From an uncultured Alphaproteobacteria bacterium (GTDB taxonomy: Bacteria; Pseudomonadota; Alphaproteobacteria; Rhodobacterales; Rhodobacteraceae): a DNA stretch of 47,487 nt. Of the stretch, positions 1-8,515 are shown piece after piece; within the stretch, counting starts at the first letter, position 1; each line of letters opens with the position of its first letter. The stretch lies in the NCBI GenBank assembly GCA_902619165.1, contig CACNDI010000018.1, forward strand, positions 1-47,487. Direction: 5' to 3'. A model generated the notes under the pieces. That model was not told where the DNA came from. It was given only the letters and a program-made list of their open reading frames with translations, and did not search any database. The translations under genes and the position numbers were made by a program.

Positions 1-1272
1 ACTTCTTTGTCATTTAAAGACGATAATAAAAATAGAACAGCTGCTATGTTTCATACCGGGGGAACGACTGGAACCCCTAAGTTAGCGCAACATACGCTCA
101 ATGGTATGCTTTACCAAGGATGGGTGACTAATATAGTACTTACCGATTGGAGTGAGAAAGATTCAGTTTTATGCCCACTACCACTGTTTCATGTTTTCGC
201 TGTATATCCCAATCTGATGAATTCGCTTGCGACTGGATCTCATATTATATTTATAACACCACAAGGGTATAGAGGAGAGGGTGTTTTCGATAATTTTTGG
301 AAACTTGTAGAAAGATGGAAGCCTGCTTTCCTAAGTATAGTACCAACGGCCGCTGCCGAGCTTATGCAAAGGCCAATCGACGCAGACGTGTCTTCATTAA
401 AATACTCCTTATGCGGTTCCGCCCCATTACCTGTAGAGCTTTTCAAAAAGTTTGAATCGTCGACAGGGATAAAAATTACTGAAGGGTATGGTATGACTGA
501 AGCTACCTGTAATATTTCGGTTAACCCTATTGAGGGGGAGAGAAAGATTGGATCTGTGGGAATACCTCTTCCCTATACAAAAATCAAGATTATAAAACAA
601 AATGCGAATGGTAATTTGTTAGAATGCAAGATTGGTGAGACTGGAGAAATCTGTGTCGCAAACCCAGGTGTCGTCGCGGGGAATACTTATACGGATCCCG
701 AAAAAAATATTAACCTTTACTATAAAAAAGAATTTTTCAGAACTGGTGATTTAGGATACATAGATCAGGATGGGTACATTTTTATCACTGGTAGAGCAAA
801 GGATCTTATTATTCGGGGAGGTCATAATATTGATCCAGCGCTTGCAGAGGAGGCTCTTGCATCTCACCCTGCAGTCGCGATGGCTGGCGTAATTGGTCAA
901 CCAGATGCTAGAGCAGGAGAGCTGCCTTGTGCATATGTGGAACTTATTAAAGGTTCAGAAGTTTCAGTAGATGAATTGATTAAACATGCGGAAGATAACA
1001 TCGGGGAAAAGGCAGCTGTACCAAAGTATCTTGAACTCGTAGATGAAATGCCAAAAACTCCTATTGGTAAGATTTTCAAACCAGAGCTTAGAAAGAGGGC
1101 GATAACCAGAGTCTATGACGAAGCGTTAAAAAAGGCTGAGATTAAAGCGAGAGTAAGTGAGGTTATTGATCACCCTAGTAAAGGCTTAACAGCTATCATT
1201 GAAAAAAATGGTGTAAACGATACAAAACAGATTGGGAAAATATTAGACAAATTTATTTTTAAATGGGATTAG
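1..1272 (+). CDS. Acyl-CoA synthetase (AMP-forming), 3' portion
   Basis: This is the C-terminal ~423 residues of an acyl-adenylate-forming enzyme; the reading frame is open at the left edge, so the N-terminus lies outside the window. The family activates a carboxylic acid with ATP to an acyl-AMP and then transfers it to CoA. Visible motifs are the glycine/threonine-rich phosphate loop HTGGTTGTPK (bases ~46-84), GYGMTEA (~484-504), FRTGDLGYIDQDGYIFITGR (~736-795) and the C-terminal PIGKIFK with the likely catalytic lysine at 1069-1071. About 55 residues extend beyond the usual C-terminal end, as in some long alphaproteobacterial acyl-CoA synthetases. The substrate (fatty, aromatic or other acid) cannot be read from this part. 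The gene converges on the next, with 2 bases between stop codons. Confidence 0.93.
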   Translation, partial: TSLSFKDDNKNRTAAMFHTGGTTGTPKLAQHTLNGMLYQGWVTNIVLTDWSEKDSVLCPLPLFHVFAVYPNLMNSLATGSHIIFITPQGYRGEGVFDNFWKLVERWKPAFLSIVPTAAAELMQRPIDADVSSLKYSLCGSAPLPVELFKKFESSTGIKITEGYGMTEATCNISVNPIEGERKIGSVGIPLPYTKIKIIKQNANGNLLECKIGETGEICVANPGVVAGNTYTDPEKNINLYYKKEFFRTGDLGYIDQDGYIFITGRAKDLIIRGGHNIDPALAEEALASHPAVAMAGVIGQPDARAGELPCAYVELIKGSEVSVDELIKHAEDNIGEKAAVPKYLELVDEMPKTPIGKIFKPELRKRAITRVYDEALKKAEIKARVSEVIDHPSKGLTAIIEKNGVNDTKQIGKILDKFIFKWD

Positions 1273-1274
1273 TT

Positions 1275-4200
1275 TTAGGAGCCAATACCTAATGTTCGGA
1301 ATATGGCTCTGATATCCTCTATTGCTTGCAATCTTTCGACAGAAGATAAAGCATTATTAAGTATAAAACTTTCAGTTGTACCTATAGTTTCTTCATTAGA
1401 TGTATCTATATTGTTGGATACTGACGCCATTTGTATTGTGCTATTATCAATTGTCTCATCTCCGAGCTCGCCTAGCATTTTTTCAATAATCTCATTTAAT
1501 ATATTGTCAGTAGCCTCAGTTGTTTCAGCTACCATTTGAAGCTCCTCTTTGGAAATATTTGGGACGTTTGCCAGTATAGAAATTGAAGAAGGCGGTTCTG
1601 AACTTGAACTTTGAGGTGGCAACTCAAAATTAAACTTTTCAAGTCGAGAGCTTAAAGATCTTGGCTGAAAACTCCTGTTTAGTTGCTTTTCTTTCATAAG
1701 TTTTTCTTCCAACGCCTTGGCTATATTTTCGCCTATACCAACATTTACTTCGACTACGGGAAGAATGTTATCGAGGGCTTGATTGCTGTCAGTGGAAATG
1801 GTAGACGGACTATTTACAAAAGTGATTACCTCTGAAAAGCGCTTAATTCGATCTAGTACTTTTTGACTTTCGCTGGACTCAAACAAAGCGTTTGAAGAGT
1901 TGGGATCTACTTCTTCGGGCTCAATTAGAAGGTTTGACAAGCTTTGATTGCCTACATTAGGTCCAAGAAGAGACACAATAGCGATTATATCTTCCTGTAA
2001 TTGAACTTGTTCCATTATTTGGTCAGCATTTTTAACATTTGCCTTAAAATCAATTTCCTGATTTCCTAATGTTTCAAAGCCCAATTCAGTTAGTTCTGAG
2101 GAGAATTTATACAAGATAAGGTTATAGACTTTTATTAAGTCATCCTGAGGTAAATTCGAGCTAAGCAAAAAATTTAATTCCGTTGGATTACTTATTTTGG
2201 CAAACTCTTTATCTAGAAACTCTTTTGGATCTGCTATTAACTCGAATTTTTCTTTAGAATTCGCTGAATTTATATATAGGTCTATTAATTTCTCTGAAAT
2301 ATTTGGATATTCTTTCTGAATGTTTCTTTTAGTCTCCGATAACAACTTGCTTGGACCCTTCTGAACATCATTTAGAAAAATATTCAACTTGATCATTGCC
2401 TCTATTCCTGGGTCCAAAAGAGGGGGTAAGTCTTCGTCATGCTCCGGGTTTGTTGGCTCTTCTTTTTTTCTTTTAATTTCTTTAACTTTTTCGGAAAGTG
2501 TCTTTGCCTCTTCTTCTGGTATTGCTACAACAACCACTTCGTCTGGAAACGTTTCTGCGGGAGCAGGCTCAACGTTATAATTATAATCACCATCGGATCC
2601 TACAGGCATAACTATCTGTGAGGGTAGGAAGTCTGAAGCTGGTGCTTGAACATAAACGGTTGTAACATAAACTTTGATTTCCCCGCTCGGTAATGTTACA
2701 GTTTCTTCTCCGGGTCCAGCATAGATTGTATTTTGATCTTCGGAAGATGAGCTGTCGGCCATATTATATTCTGTCGTGACAGTATCTAAGTCAGCAACAA
2801 CTGGATTTTCTGGTACTGGCCTATCAATGAAAAATAAATTTTCGCCATTGTGATATTCACCATAGGTATCTGTAGGCCGAACAAAGAATTCGACAATGTC
2901 CCCATTAGAAAGGTTTATATATTCGTTTCCATCAGCACTTTTAAGCCTCACAAAGCCCATTTCAGGAGTTATTACTAATCCATCCTCCATATCGTATAAC
3001 TCTTTATAATCAATATCGAGACTATTAGGATTTTTAACACTGTTTGCGTTATTAATTGTTGTTGTGCCATCAGCTATCACATTTTCTCCGTTTGCTATTA
3101 CGCCAGGGGCCAGATTTACAAGGTTATCTTTGCTACTGGCTAAATACTCAAAAATATTTTCTCCTCCATACACAATTTTTATGTTACCCCCAGTATTTGT
3201 TTTTACGATGTTTCGGTCTGTAGAGTCTGATTTGAAGGTTTGTGTCACTACAGCTCCAGTGTCTGTTACGCTTTCCAACGTGAATTCAATCGGAGTGGTA
3301 TTTTCTTGGTCAGTATATTGTAGATTTGTTATGGTATTCGTTTGGTTTCTATTTTCGACAATTGTTTTAAAATCACCTGAACCATCATTATCAAAATTAG
3401 AAAAGGTCGTTTGGCTCGACCCATCATCATTAAATTGCTTACTTAAACTGATACTGTCGTCATAATAATAGGAACTAAGAATTTCGTTGTCAGCATTAAC
3501 TGTCTGAGAGTAGCTTTCGTTTGACCCATCATAAAAAGATGTATAGATGGATCCATCAATATTATTGCTGGTCGAGTAGGAGTATCTACTATCGGGATCA
3601 ACAAAATACCTTGATGTATAGCCATCTGAACCAGTATATGTCGATGCCAAAACATCTTCTTCGTCATTAATAAAAAAAGATTTGTATACTGACCCATCTT
3701 CATAAATATGGTCTTTTGCGTCTACCCCACTGTCACTTAGATATTCTATTTCCGTTGTACCATAATCATATATTGTTTCAATTTTATCTGGTGCTCCGGA
3801 ATTAATATATTCGGTCACTTGAGTGCCCAAAGCATCGTCAGTGTAAGTATTAACATAAGTCCCATCTTCAGCATCTCGATTTCCATTCTTAATTATAGGA
3901 AAGAACTCGCCACTATCATTTTCAGCCAAGTCATTAATTACAAATGCTGGAATTTCTATATTGAAGGAAGTACTTAAGTCATTGGTAAAGGAAAATTCGC
4001 TGCCATAGTCGGTGCGGCCAAAAATTTTTGGTTCACCAGCGGCATTTTCAACTGTTTCTCCTAATGAGTTTAAAACATCATTTACCGAAAACTTAAAAAC
4101 ATCAATAGTATTAGCGTTTTCTGTATTAGACGTGTTGTGGTTATCTATGATTTTTTGTGCCATTGTGGAATATGAGAAATCCTGCGCATAAGTAGAAATT

Positions 4201-4277
4201 TTTGACGTGAAAAGAATTATCGTGATACTTGAATAGATCAGAGCAAACCTAAAAATTATGTTTATTCTTATTTTCAT
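1275..4277 (-). CDS. Large secreted protein of unknown function with ~22-residue repeats
   Basis: I do not recognise this 1000-residue protein. Residues 1-31 look like a Sec signal peptide: basic start MKIR, hydrophobic stretch ~8-24, likely cleavage after TYA at residue 31. Residues ~143-300 hold about six degenerate repeats of ~22 residues rich in Tyr, Asp, Gly and Ser (DGSVYKSFF, DGSIYTSFYDGS, DDGSSQTTF are examples), reminiscent of MORN-like or YD-type repeats but not a confident match. Residues ~580-625 are charged and proline-rich (EEEAKTLSEKVKEIKRKKEE), followed by a mostly helical, acidic C-terminal third. No transmembrane anchor, catalytic motif or C-terminal sorting signal is evident. 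It lies 83 bases downstream of a small lipoprotein gene on the same strand and may share its transcript. It could be a surface or periplasmic adhesin or structural protein; that is a guess. Confidence 0.8.
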   Translation of the reverse strand: MKIRINIIFRFALIYSSITIILFTSKISTYAQDFSYSTMAQKIIDNHNTSNTENANTIDVFKFSVNDVLNSLGETVENAAGEPKIFGRTDYGSEFSFTNDLSTSFNIEIPAFVINDLAENDSGEFFPIIKNGNRDAEDGTYVNTYTDDALGTQVTEYINSGAPDKIETIYDYGTTEIEYLSDSGVDAKDHIYEDGSVYKSFFINDEEDVLASTYTGSDGYTSRYFVDPDSRYSYSTSNNIDGSIYTSFYDGSNESYSQTVNADNEILSSYYYDDSISLSKQFNDDGSSQTTFSNFDNDGSGDFKTIVENRNQTNTITNLQYTDQENTTPIEFTLESVTDTGAVVTQTFKSDSTDRNIVKTNTGGNIKIVYGGENIFEYLASSKDNLVNLAPGVIANGENVIADGTTTINNANSVKNPNSLDIDYKELYDMEDGLVITPEMGFVRLKSADGNEYINLSNGDIVEFFVRPTDTYGEYHNGENLFFIDRPVPENPVVADLDTVTTEYNMADSSSSEDQNTIYAGPGEETVTLPSGEIKVYVTTVYVQAPASDFLPSQIVMPVGSDGDYNYNVEPAPAETFPDEVVVVAIPEEEAKTLSEKVKEIKRKKEEPTNPEHDEDLPPLLDPGIEAMIKLNIFLNDVQKGPSKLLSETKRNIQKEYPNISEKLIDLYINSANSKEKFELIADPKEFLDKEFAKISNPTELNFLLSSNLPQDDLIKVYNLILYKFSSELTELGFETLGNQEIDFKANVKNADQIMEQVQLQEDIIAIVSLLGPNVGNQSLSNLLIEPEEVDPNSSNALFESSESQKVLDRIKRFSEVITFVNSPSTISTDSNQALDNILPVVEVNVGIGENIAKALEEKLMKEKQLNRSFQPRSLSSRLEKFNFELPPQSSSSEPPSSISILANVPNISKEELQMVAETTEATDNILNEIIEKMLGELGDETIDNSTIQMASVSNNIDTSNEETIGTTESFILNNALSSVERLQAIEDIRAIFRTLGIGS

Positions 4278-4360
4278 ATTACTCTCGACGTTTACATTTA
4301 GTCTTTAGTAATATAATTCGACAAAATTGGGTAAAATAATAGAAAAAACTTTATTTATTA

Positions 4361-4621
4361 TTACATACTCTTGGCTTTTAACCAATAAGAACTCACACAG
4401 CTTTCAATCCTGAGATGGTCGTCATTTCGTATCTTTTTCTGACACTCCGAATAGTGGTATTTTTCTTGAGTTTCTTTAGTTGTCGTTCTGTAAAACAATT
4501 TCGAACCAGGTGTGCCGAGGTAATAATCCTCTGCAAATAACCGATTAATGTCATTTTCTAGAGAGTTGCTTGAACAAGAAGCGATCAAAAGTATCGAAAT
4601 GCCCATAATTGTTTTTTTCAT
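4361..4621 (-). CDS. Small lipoprotein, unknown function
   Basis: Encodes 86 residues beginning MKKTIMGISILLIASC, a short lipoprotein signal peptide with lipobox IASC and the lipidated cysteine at residue 16. The mature part is about 70 residues, polar, with two further cysteines (in YSEC and IESC) that might form a disulfide. The reading frame is open further upstream, but that part runs backwards through tRNA-Thr and is not coding; the ATG at 4619-4621 directly starts the signal peptide. The gene lies 36 bases downstream of the tRNA 3' end on the same strand and ahead of the large secreted protein, so all three may be co-transcribed. No family recognised. Confidence 0.72.
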   Translation of the reverse strand: MKKTIMGISILLIASCSSNSLENDINRLFAEDYYLGTPGSKLFYRTTTKETQEKYHYSECQKKIRNDDHLRIESCVSSYWLKAKSM

Positions 4622-4657
4622 AGATGTGGATTTGCATTTTTCATGCCATACTAATTG

Positions 4658-4732
4658 TGGTGCTGCCGGAGAGATTTGAACTCTCGGCCTCTCCCTTACC
4701 AAGGGAGTGCTCTACCCCTGAGCTACGGCAGC
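4658..4732 (-). tRNA. tRNA-Thr (anticodon GGT)
   Basis: A complete cloverleaf of 75 nt on the minus strand. Acceptor GCTGCCG pairs with CGGCAGC, D-stem GCTC/GAGC, anticodon stem CTCCC/GGGAG with loop TTGGTAA (anticodon GGT, reading ACC and ACT), T-stem GAGAG/CTCTC with loop TTCAAAT, discriminator A, and an encoded CCA end at 4658-4660. It lies between murA's upstream region and the small lipoprotein gene. Confidence 0.97.
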
Positions 4733-4736
4733 AAGT

Positions 4737-4797
4737 AACCCTTTAGTTTTTTTTCGTTGTATTATATACATGTATGACGCTTGTAAAGTAAAGGGTT
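4737..4797. repeat. 9-bp inverted repeat flanking the tRNA-Thr/murA divergent region
   Basis: AACCCTTTA at 4737-4745 is the exact reverse complement of TAAAGGGTT at 4789-4797, with 43 bases between. The arms bracket the presumed tRNA-Thr promoter, and the right arm contains the Shine-Dalgarno-like AAGGG of the small ORF at 4802. Seen directly; function unknown and chance is possible. Confidence 0.5.
4761..4787 (-). promoter_or_regulatory. Candidate promoter for tRNA-Thr
   Basis: On the minus strand a perfect TATAAT (complement of 4761-4766) lies 29 bases before the tRNA 5' end. A TTTACA element (complement of 4782-4787) precedes it with a short 15-base spacer. The -10 match is good; the spacing is suboptimal, so the -35 assignment is uncertain. 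Confidence 0.4.
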
Positions 4798-4801
4798 TAA
4801 A

Positions 4802-4939
4802 GTGGCTAAAGATTCAAGAAAAAATTGTAAACAAGTCAACGATCAGAAAAAAACAGTAAAGCTGACGAGAGAAGACAAGTTGGCTTACGCGCTGAAAAAA
4901 AATATTAAATTAAGAAAAGAAAATAAAAACAATTGTTGA
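4802..4939 (+). CDS. Small basic protein upstream of murA (hypothetical)
   Basis: A 45-residue, strongly basic ORF starting at GTG, preceded at 7 bases by AAGGG (4791-4795). Its C-terminal half, LTREDKLAYALKKNIKLRKE, resembles from memory short alphaproteobacterial proteins found just before murA that end in a helical ALR.NL.RRK pattern. It stops 11 bases before the murA start, so the two are probably one operon. Too short for a domain call. The alternative is untranslated leader, but the spacing, ribosome site and location favour a gene. Confidence 0.5.
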   Translation: MAKDSRKNCKQVNDQKKTVKLTREDKLAYALKKNIKLRKENKNNC

Positions 4940-4950
4940 TAGGAATTTAA

Positions 4951-6216
4951 TTGAAAGAAAAGATTTTTATTGAAGGTGGGAGAAGGCTTTCAGGCTCCAT
5001 ACCTATATCTGGCGCAAAAAACTCTTGTCTTACATTGATGCCATTATCTCTATTAAGTGAAAGTGAGTTAACTCTAAAAAATGTGCCAATTTTGTCAGAT
5101 GTTGAGACGATGAAAGCATTACTTGAAAGCCTTGGCTGTGTAGTTAGTTATCAAAAGTCAAATAATATACTTAATCTTAGGATGTCTGATAAGCCTTTAT
5201 TCTTAGCAGGTTATGAAATAGTAAAAAAGATGAGAGCTTCTATACTCGTTCTCGGGCCACTGTTGGCTAGGTTTGGTGAAGCGGTGGTTGCTCTTCCTGG
5301 AGGCTGTGCAATAGGTGCGAGGCCAGTCAACCTCCATTTGATGGCACTAGAAGCACTTGGAGCAAGTTTTTCAATTGAAAACGGTTACGTTAAAGGGAAA
5401 GTGGCTACTTCGTTAAAAGGGTGCAAAATTAAATTTCCATTCGAGTCAGTTGGGGCTACAGCTAACACAATTATGGCAGCTGTTCTTGCTAAAGGAACAA
5501 CAGAGTTGGTCAACGTAGCTAGAGAGCCAGAAATAATAGACTTGTGTACGTGCCTGAAGTCAATGGGCTGTAAGATTGAAGGAGACGGTGAGCGCATTAT
5601 TGTAATCGAGGGTGTAAATAGCTTGAAAGGAACAATTCATAATGTTGTGATGGATAGAATTGAGCTTGGTACATATATGATTGCTGGGGCTATTTCTGAC
5701 GGGGATATTAAGCTAACTGGGGGTAACGTAGCTTTACTTGAAAAGTTCATTGAAAAACTGCATGAAATAGGAATAGAGATTAAACAAGCCGAAGACTATT
5801 TGCGGGTCCGGAGAATAAGCAACGCACCCATAAGTTCTACTAATATTGATACCGAGCCCTTCCCCGGATTCCCAACAGATCTGCAAGCGCAAATGATGGC
5901 CTTATTGTCTATTGCAGATGGAGTTTCAAAAATTGAGGAAAAAATTTTTGAAAACCGATTTATGCATGTACCAGAGCTTATCAGAATGGGAGCCAACATA
6001 GAGATAAAGGGTCGAAAAGCCATAATATCTGGAGTTGATAAGCTCAAAGGAGCACCAGTTAAAGCCACTGATCTTCGAGCATCAGTTTCACTAGTATTGG
6101 CCGGTTTAGCTGCTGAAGGGCAAACTGAGATTGATAAGGTGCACCATATAGATAGAGGATACGAAGATATTATACAGAAACTTAAGTCTTGTGGCGCAGC
6201 TATAAAAAGGGTCTAG
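4951..6216 (+). CDS. murA: UDP-N-acetylglucosamine 1-carboxyvinyltransferase
   Basis: First committed step of peptidoglycan synthesis in the cytoplasm: transfer of enolpyruvate from PEP to UDP-GlcNAc. The 421-residue length is typical. The N-terminal GAKNS motif gives the substrate-binding Lys23-Asn24, and PGGCAIGARPVNLHL carries the catalytic loop cysteine at residue 119, the residue attacked by fosfomycin. The start is TTG at 4951; it gives the family's usual short lead-in (MKEKIFIEGGRRLSG) and no in-frame ATG lies nearby. hisD begins 2 bases after the stop, so the two are co-transcribed. In many alphaproteobacteria a DUF2948 gene sits between murA and hisD; it is absent here. Confidence 0.98.
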   Translation: MKEKIFIEGGRRLSGSIPISGAKNSCLTLMPLSLLSESELTLKNVPILSDVETMKALLESLGCVVSYQKSNNILNLRMSDKPLFLAGYEIVKKMRASILVLGPLLARFGEAVVALPGGCAIGARPVNLHLMALEALGASFSIENGYVKGKVATSLKGCKIKFPFESVGATANTIMAAVLAKGTTELVNVAREPEIIDLCTCLKSMGCKIEGDGERIIVIEGVNSLKGTIHNVVMDRIELGTYMIAGAISDGDIKLTGGNVALLEKFIEKLHEIGIEIKQAEDYLRVRRISNAPISSTNIDTEPFPGFPTDLQAQMMALLSIADGVSKIEEKIFENRFMHVPELIRMGANIEIKGRKAIISGVDKLKGAPVKATDLRASVSLVLAGLAAEGQTEIDKVHHIDRGYEDIIQKLKSCGAAIKRV

Positions 6217-6218
6217 CA

Positions 6219-7514
6219 ATGAACAATTTTTTCTTTTACGAGGACACAAACTTTTTTATAAATTTTACAAAGTTTTTGCAGGGTCGAGAACAGACCAACA
6301 CTGAAGTCGTAGAATCGGTGAGTAGAGTTATCAACGATGTTAAAGTCAATAAAGACGCTGCCGTTTTAAAGTATACTAAAAAATTTGATAAACTAAACCT
6401 CGAGAGTATGGGATTATTTTATAAGCCAATTGAAATTAGAGAAAGCATAAACAAATGTAGCGCTAAAGATAAAGATGCCATAGAGCTATCTATATCTCGA
6501 GTTCTAGAATTTCACAAAAAACAAATGCCTTCAAATTTTAACTGGAAAGATGCTTTAGGAATTGAACTAGGGTGGGTGTGGAAGCCAATAGATCGAGTCG
6601 GAGTATATGTGCCAGGTGGCAAAGCTTCATACCCCTCTTCGGCCATCATGAATATTGCGCCTGCAAAGGTTGCTGGTGTGAAGGATATTATACTAGCATC
6701 ACCTTGTGCAAATGGGATTTATAACCCTCTCATGATTTATGCATCATCTTCAATGGGTATTAAAAAAATATTGCGTGTGGGAGGTGCTCAAGCTATTGCA
6801 GCTTTGGCGTTCGGAACCGAGTCCATTGAAAAGGTATGTAAGATTACGGGCCCAGGAAATAAGTATGTTGCTGAAGCAAAAAGGCAACTTTTTGGTCAAG
6901 TTGGCATAGACTCAGTAGCTGGACCATCTGAAGTTTTACTGATTTGCGATAAAAGCATGCCAGAAAAAATCGCAGCTATAGACTTATTAGCTCAAGCTGA
7001 ACATGATGAAAATGCCCAATCGATCTTAATAACAAACGATAAAGAGTATGCCTTAAGGGTTGAAAAAGAAATTGAAAATTATTTAAAGACTATGAAAAGG
7101 AAAGAAGTTGCTAGACGTAGTTGGAAAAATTTTGGAGCAATGGTTGTAGTTCCTGACTTCAAAAAATCAATTGAAGTTTCAAATTTAATCGCACCAGAAC
7201 ACTTACAACTTTGTTTTGAAAATGCTGAAAAATATTTAAACCATATCAGAAATGCCGGTTCAGTCTTCCTAGGGTATTGGTCTCCCGAAGCAATGGGTGA
7301 CTATATTACTGGCTCAAACCATGTTTTGCCGACCAATGGAACAGCTAAGTTTTCTTCGTCGCTCTCCGTATTTGACTTTATGAAAAGAGTTACTATCACT
7401 AAAGTAAACGAAAATGGGTTCAAGAAGCTTGGTCCCTCCGTTGTTAGACTAGCCGAATCAGAAGGTCTTCAAGCGCACTCTCTATCTGTTTCTGAGAGAC
7501 TTAAAGACCTTTAA
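6219..7514 (+). CDS. hisD: Histidinol dehydrogenase
   Basis: Catalyses the last two oxidations of histidine synthesis, L-histidinol to L-histidine, with NAD+ and Zn2+. I chose ATG at 6219 (431 residues, normal family length), 2 bases after murA's stop; the frame is open 30 bases further upstream but only inside murA. Visible motifs are VGVYVPGGKASYPSS, TGPGNKYVAEAKR, the metal-ligand segment AQAEHDENAQ (Gln and His), APEHLQL, EAMGDYITGSNHVLPT (Asp ligand) and the C-terminal LQAHSLSV with the final His ligand. It is not in a his operon; placement between murA and UPF0262 is the usual alphaproteobacterial arrangement. Confidence 0.98.
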   Translation: MNNFFFYEDTNFFINFTKFLQGREQTNTEVVESVSRVINDVKVNKDAAVLKYTKKFDKLNLESMGLFYKPIEIRESINKCSAKDKDAIELSISRVLEFHKKQMPSNFNWKDALGIELGWVWKPIDRVGVYVPGGKASYPSSAIMNIAPAKVAGVKDIILASPCANGIYNPLMIYASSSMGIKKILRVGGAQAIAALAFGTESIEKVCKITGPGNKYVAEAKRQLFGQVGIDSVAGPSEVLLICDKSMPEKIAAIDLLAQAEHDENAQSILITNDKEYALRVEKEIENYLKTMKRKEVARRSWKNFGAMVVVPDFKKSIEVSNLIAPEHLQLCFENAEKYLNHIRNAGSVFLGYWSPEAMGDYITGSNHVLPTNGTAKFSSSLSVFDFMKRVTITKVNENGFKKLGPSVVRLAESEGLQAHSLSVSERLKDL

Positions 7515-7526
7515 CAAAAAATTGTA

Positions 7527-7994
7527 ATGTCAAAACTCGTCTCAATAAGCATTATACAAGATGATTTTAAGTTGCCTACTCCCGAGGTTTTGCAGGAGCA
7601 AAATCTCGCTATCTATGACTTGGAGCATAATAATTTTTTTCAACTTGTCGGATTTGAGGCTCATGATGAAATCAAATTAAATATCTCACTATCAGGAAAC
7701 TCTCTTGTTTTTAAAATTAAATCTAAAGCAGATGAAATGTTAAAGACCTTTTTTCTTTCTCTCACGCCATTAAAGCAAATAATTAATGACTATTACATAA
7801 TTTGTGAAAGTTATTTTAATGCTGTAAAAAGCCTTCCAATAGATAAGATTGAGTCCATCGATATGGGCCGTAAAGGCATTCACAACGAAGGAGCTCGTGT
7901 GATAATGGAGAGACTTGAAAATAGGATCAGAACCGATTTGGCAACATCACGTCGCATATTTACTTTAATATACGTTCTAACTTACGAAAGGTAA
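7527..7994 (+). CDS. UPF0262 family protein
   Basis: A 155-residue protein with the UPF0262 C-terminal signature IDMGRKGIHNEGARVIMERL followed by RIRTDLATSRRIFTLIYVL. The family is found almost only in alphaproteobacteria, normally between hisD and a low-molecular-weight phosphatase gene, exactly as here. Its biochemical role is unknown; no signal peptide or membrane segment is seen, so it is probably cytosolic. It starts at ATG 12 bases after hisD and is followed 12 bases later by the phosphatase gene. Confidence 0.93.
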   Translation: MSKLVSISIIQDDFKLPTPEVLQEQNLAIYDLEHNNFFQLVGFEAHDEIKLNISLSGNSLVFKIKSKADEMLKTFFLSLTPLKQIINDYYIICESYFNAVKSLPIDKIESIDMGRKGIHNEGARVIMERLENRIRTDLATSRRIFTLIYVLTYER

Positions 7995-8006
7995 AAGAAG
8001 AAAAAT

Positions 8007-8450
8007 ATGAATATTTCGTCTGTGCTCTTTTGTTGTAACTACAATTCTGTCAGATCTCCAATGGCTGAAGGTATCTTCAAAAATCTTGTTGGAAAGAAAA
8101 TATTCGTCCAATCTGCAGGAGTATTTGACACGCTCGAGATCGATGGATTTACCGTTAAGGTTTGTGACGAGATTGATGTTCAATTAAACAAACATAGAGT
8201 TAGGTCTCTCAAAGAGATGGAAAAGGAAGGCGGATACGTTGGAAGTTTTGACCTCATAATTCCGTTAACAAAAGAGGCTTTGGAGGAAGCATTCAAGTAC
8301 TCGACCTATTCGAGCGTGATGATAGAACAGTGGGCCGTGGATGAACCCATTAAAGTCGAAAACGACCTTAACCAAACCCTGTGTTCTTACAGGATGACAA
8401 GAGATATTATTTTTGATAAAATTAAAAATCGTTTTAAAGACTATTTTTAA
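8007..8450 (+). CDS. Low-molecular-weight phosphotyrosine phosphatase family protein
   Basis: 147 residues. The N-terminal strand and phosphate loop, FCCNYNSVRSPMAEG, contain the Cys-X5-Arg signature (Cys10, Arg16), and WAVDEP near residue 113 gives the candidate general acid. The loop differs from the classical C-T-G-N-x-C-R form and resembles the alphaproteobacterial members often annotated as arsenate reductase-like. No second cysteine pair typical of thioredoxin-linked ArsC is evident, so protein or small-molecule phosphatase is the safer call; the substrate is unknown. It belongs to the hisD-UPF0262-phosphatase-infA cluster. Confidence 0.88.
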   Translation: MNISSVLFCCNYNSVRSPMAEGIFKNLVGKKIFVQSAGVFDTLEIDGFTVKVCDEIDVQLNKHRVRSLKEMEKEGGYVGSFDLIIPLTKEALEEAFKYSTYSSVMIEQWAVDEPIKVENDLNQTLCSYRMTRDIIFDKIKNRFKDYF

Positions 8451-8463
8451 TGACAAAAAATTC

Positions 8464-8492
8464 TTTATTTTTTAAAAAAAAATACCTATAAC
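8464..8492 (+). promoter_or_regulatory. Candidate promoter for infA
   Basis: TTTATT (8464-8469) and TATAAC (8487-8492) are separated by 17 bases in the 65-base gap before infA, the largest gap in this cluster. A -10 of reasonable quality with a weak -35; the region is very A/T-rich so false positives are likely. Confidence 0.3.
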
Positions 8493-8515
8493 GTTAAGAT
8501 AAAGTTGGAGTTTTA

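Noticed and set aside
1303..3703. Several 60-133 residue ORFs antisense or out of frame within the large secreted protein
   Set aside because: They lack ribosome sites and family resemblance and are shadows of a long low-complexity gene.
4622..4702. N-terminal extension of the small lipoprotein ORF
   Set aside because: It is translated through the tRNA-Thr gene; the lipoprotein signal begins at ATG 4621.
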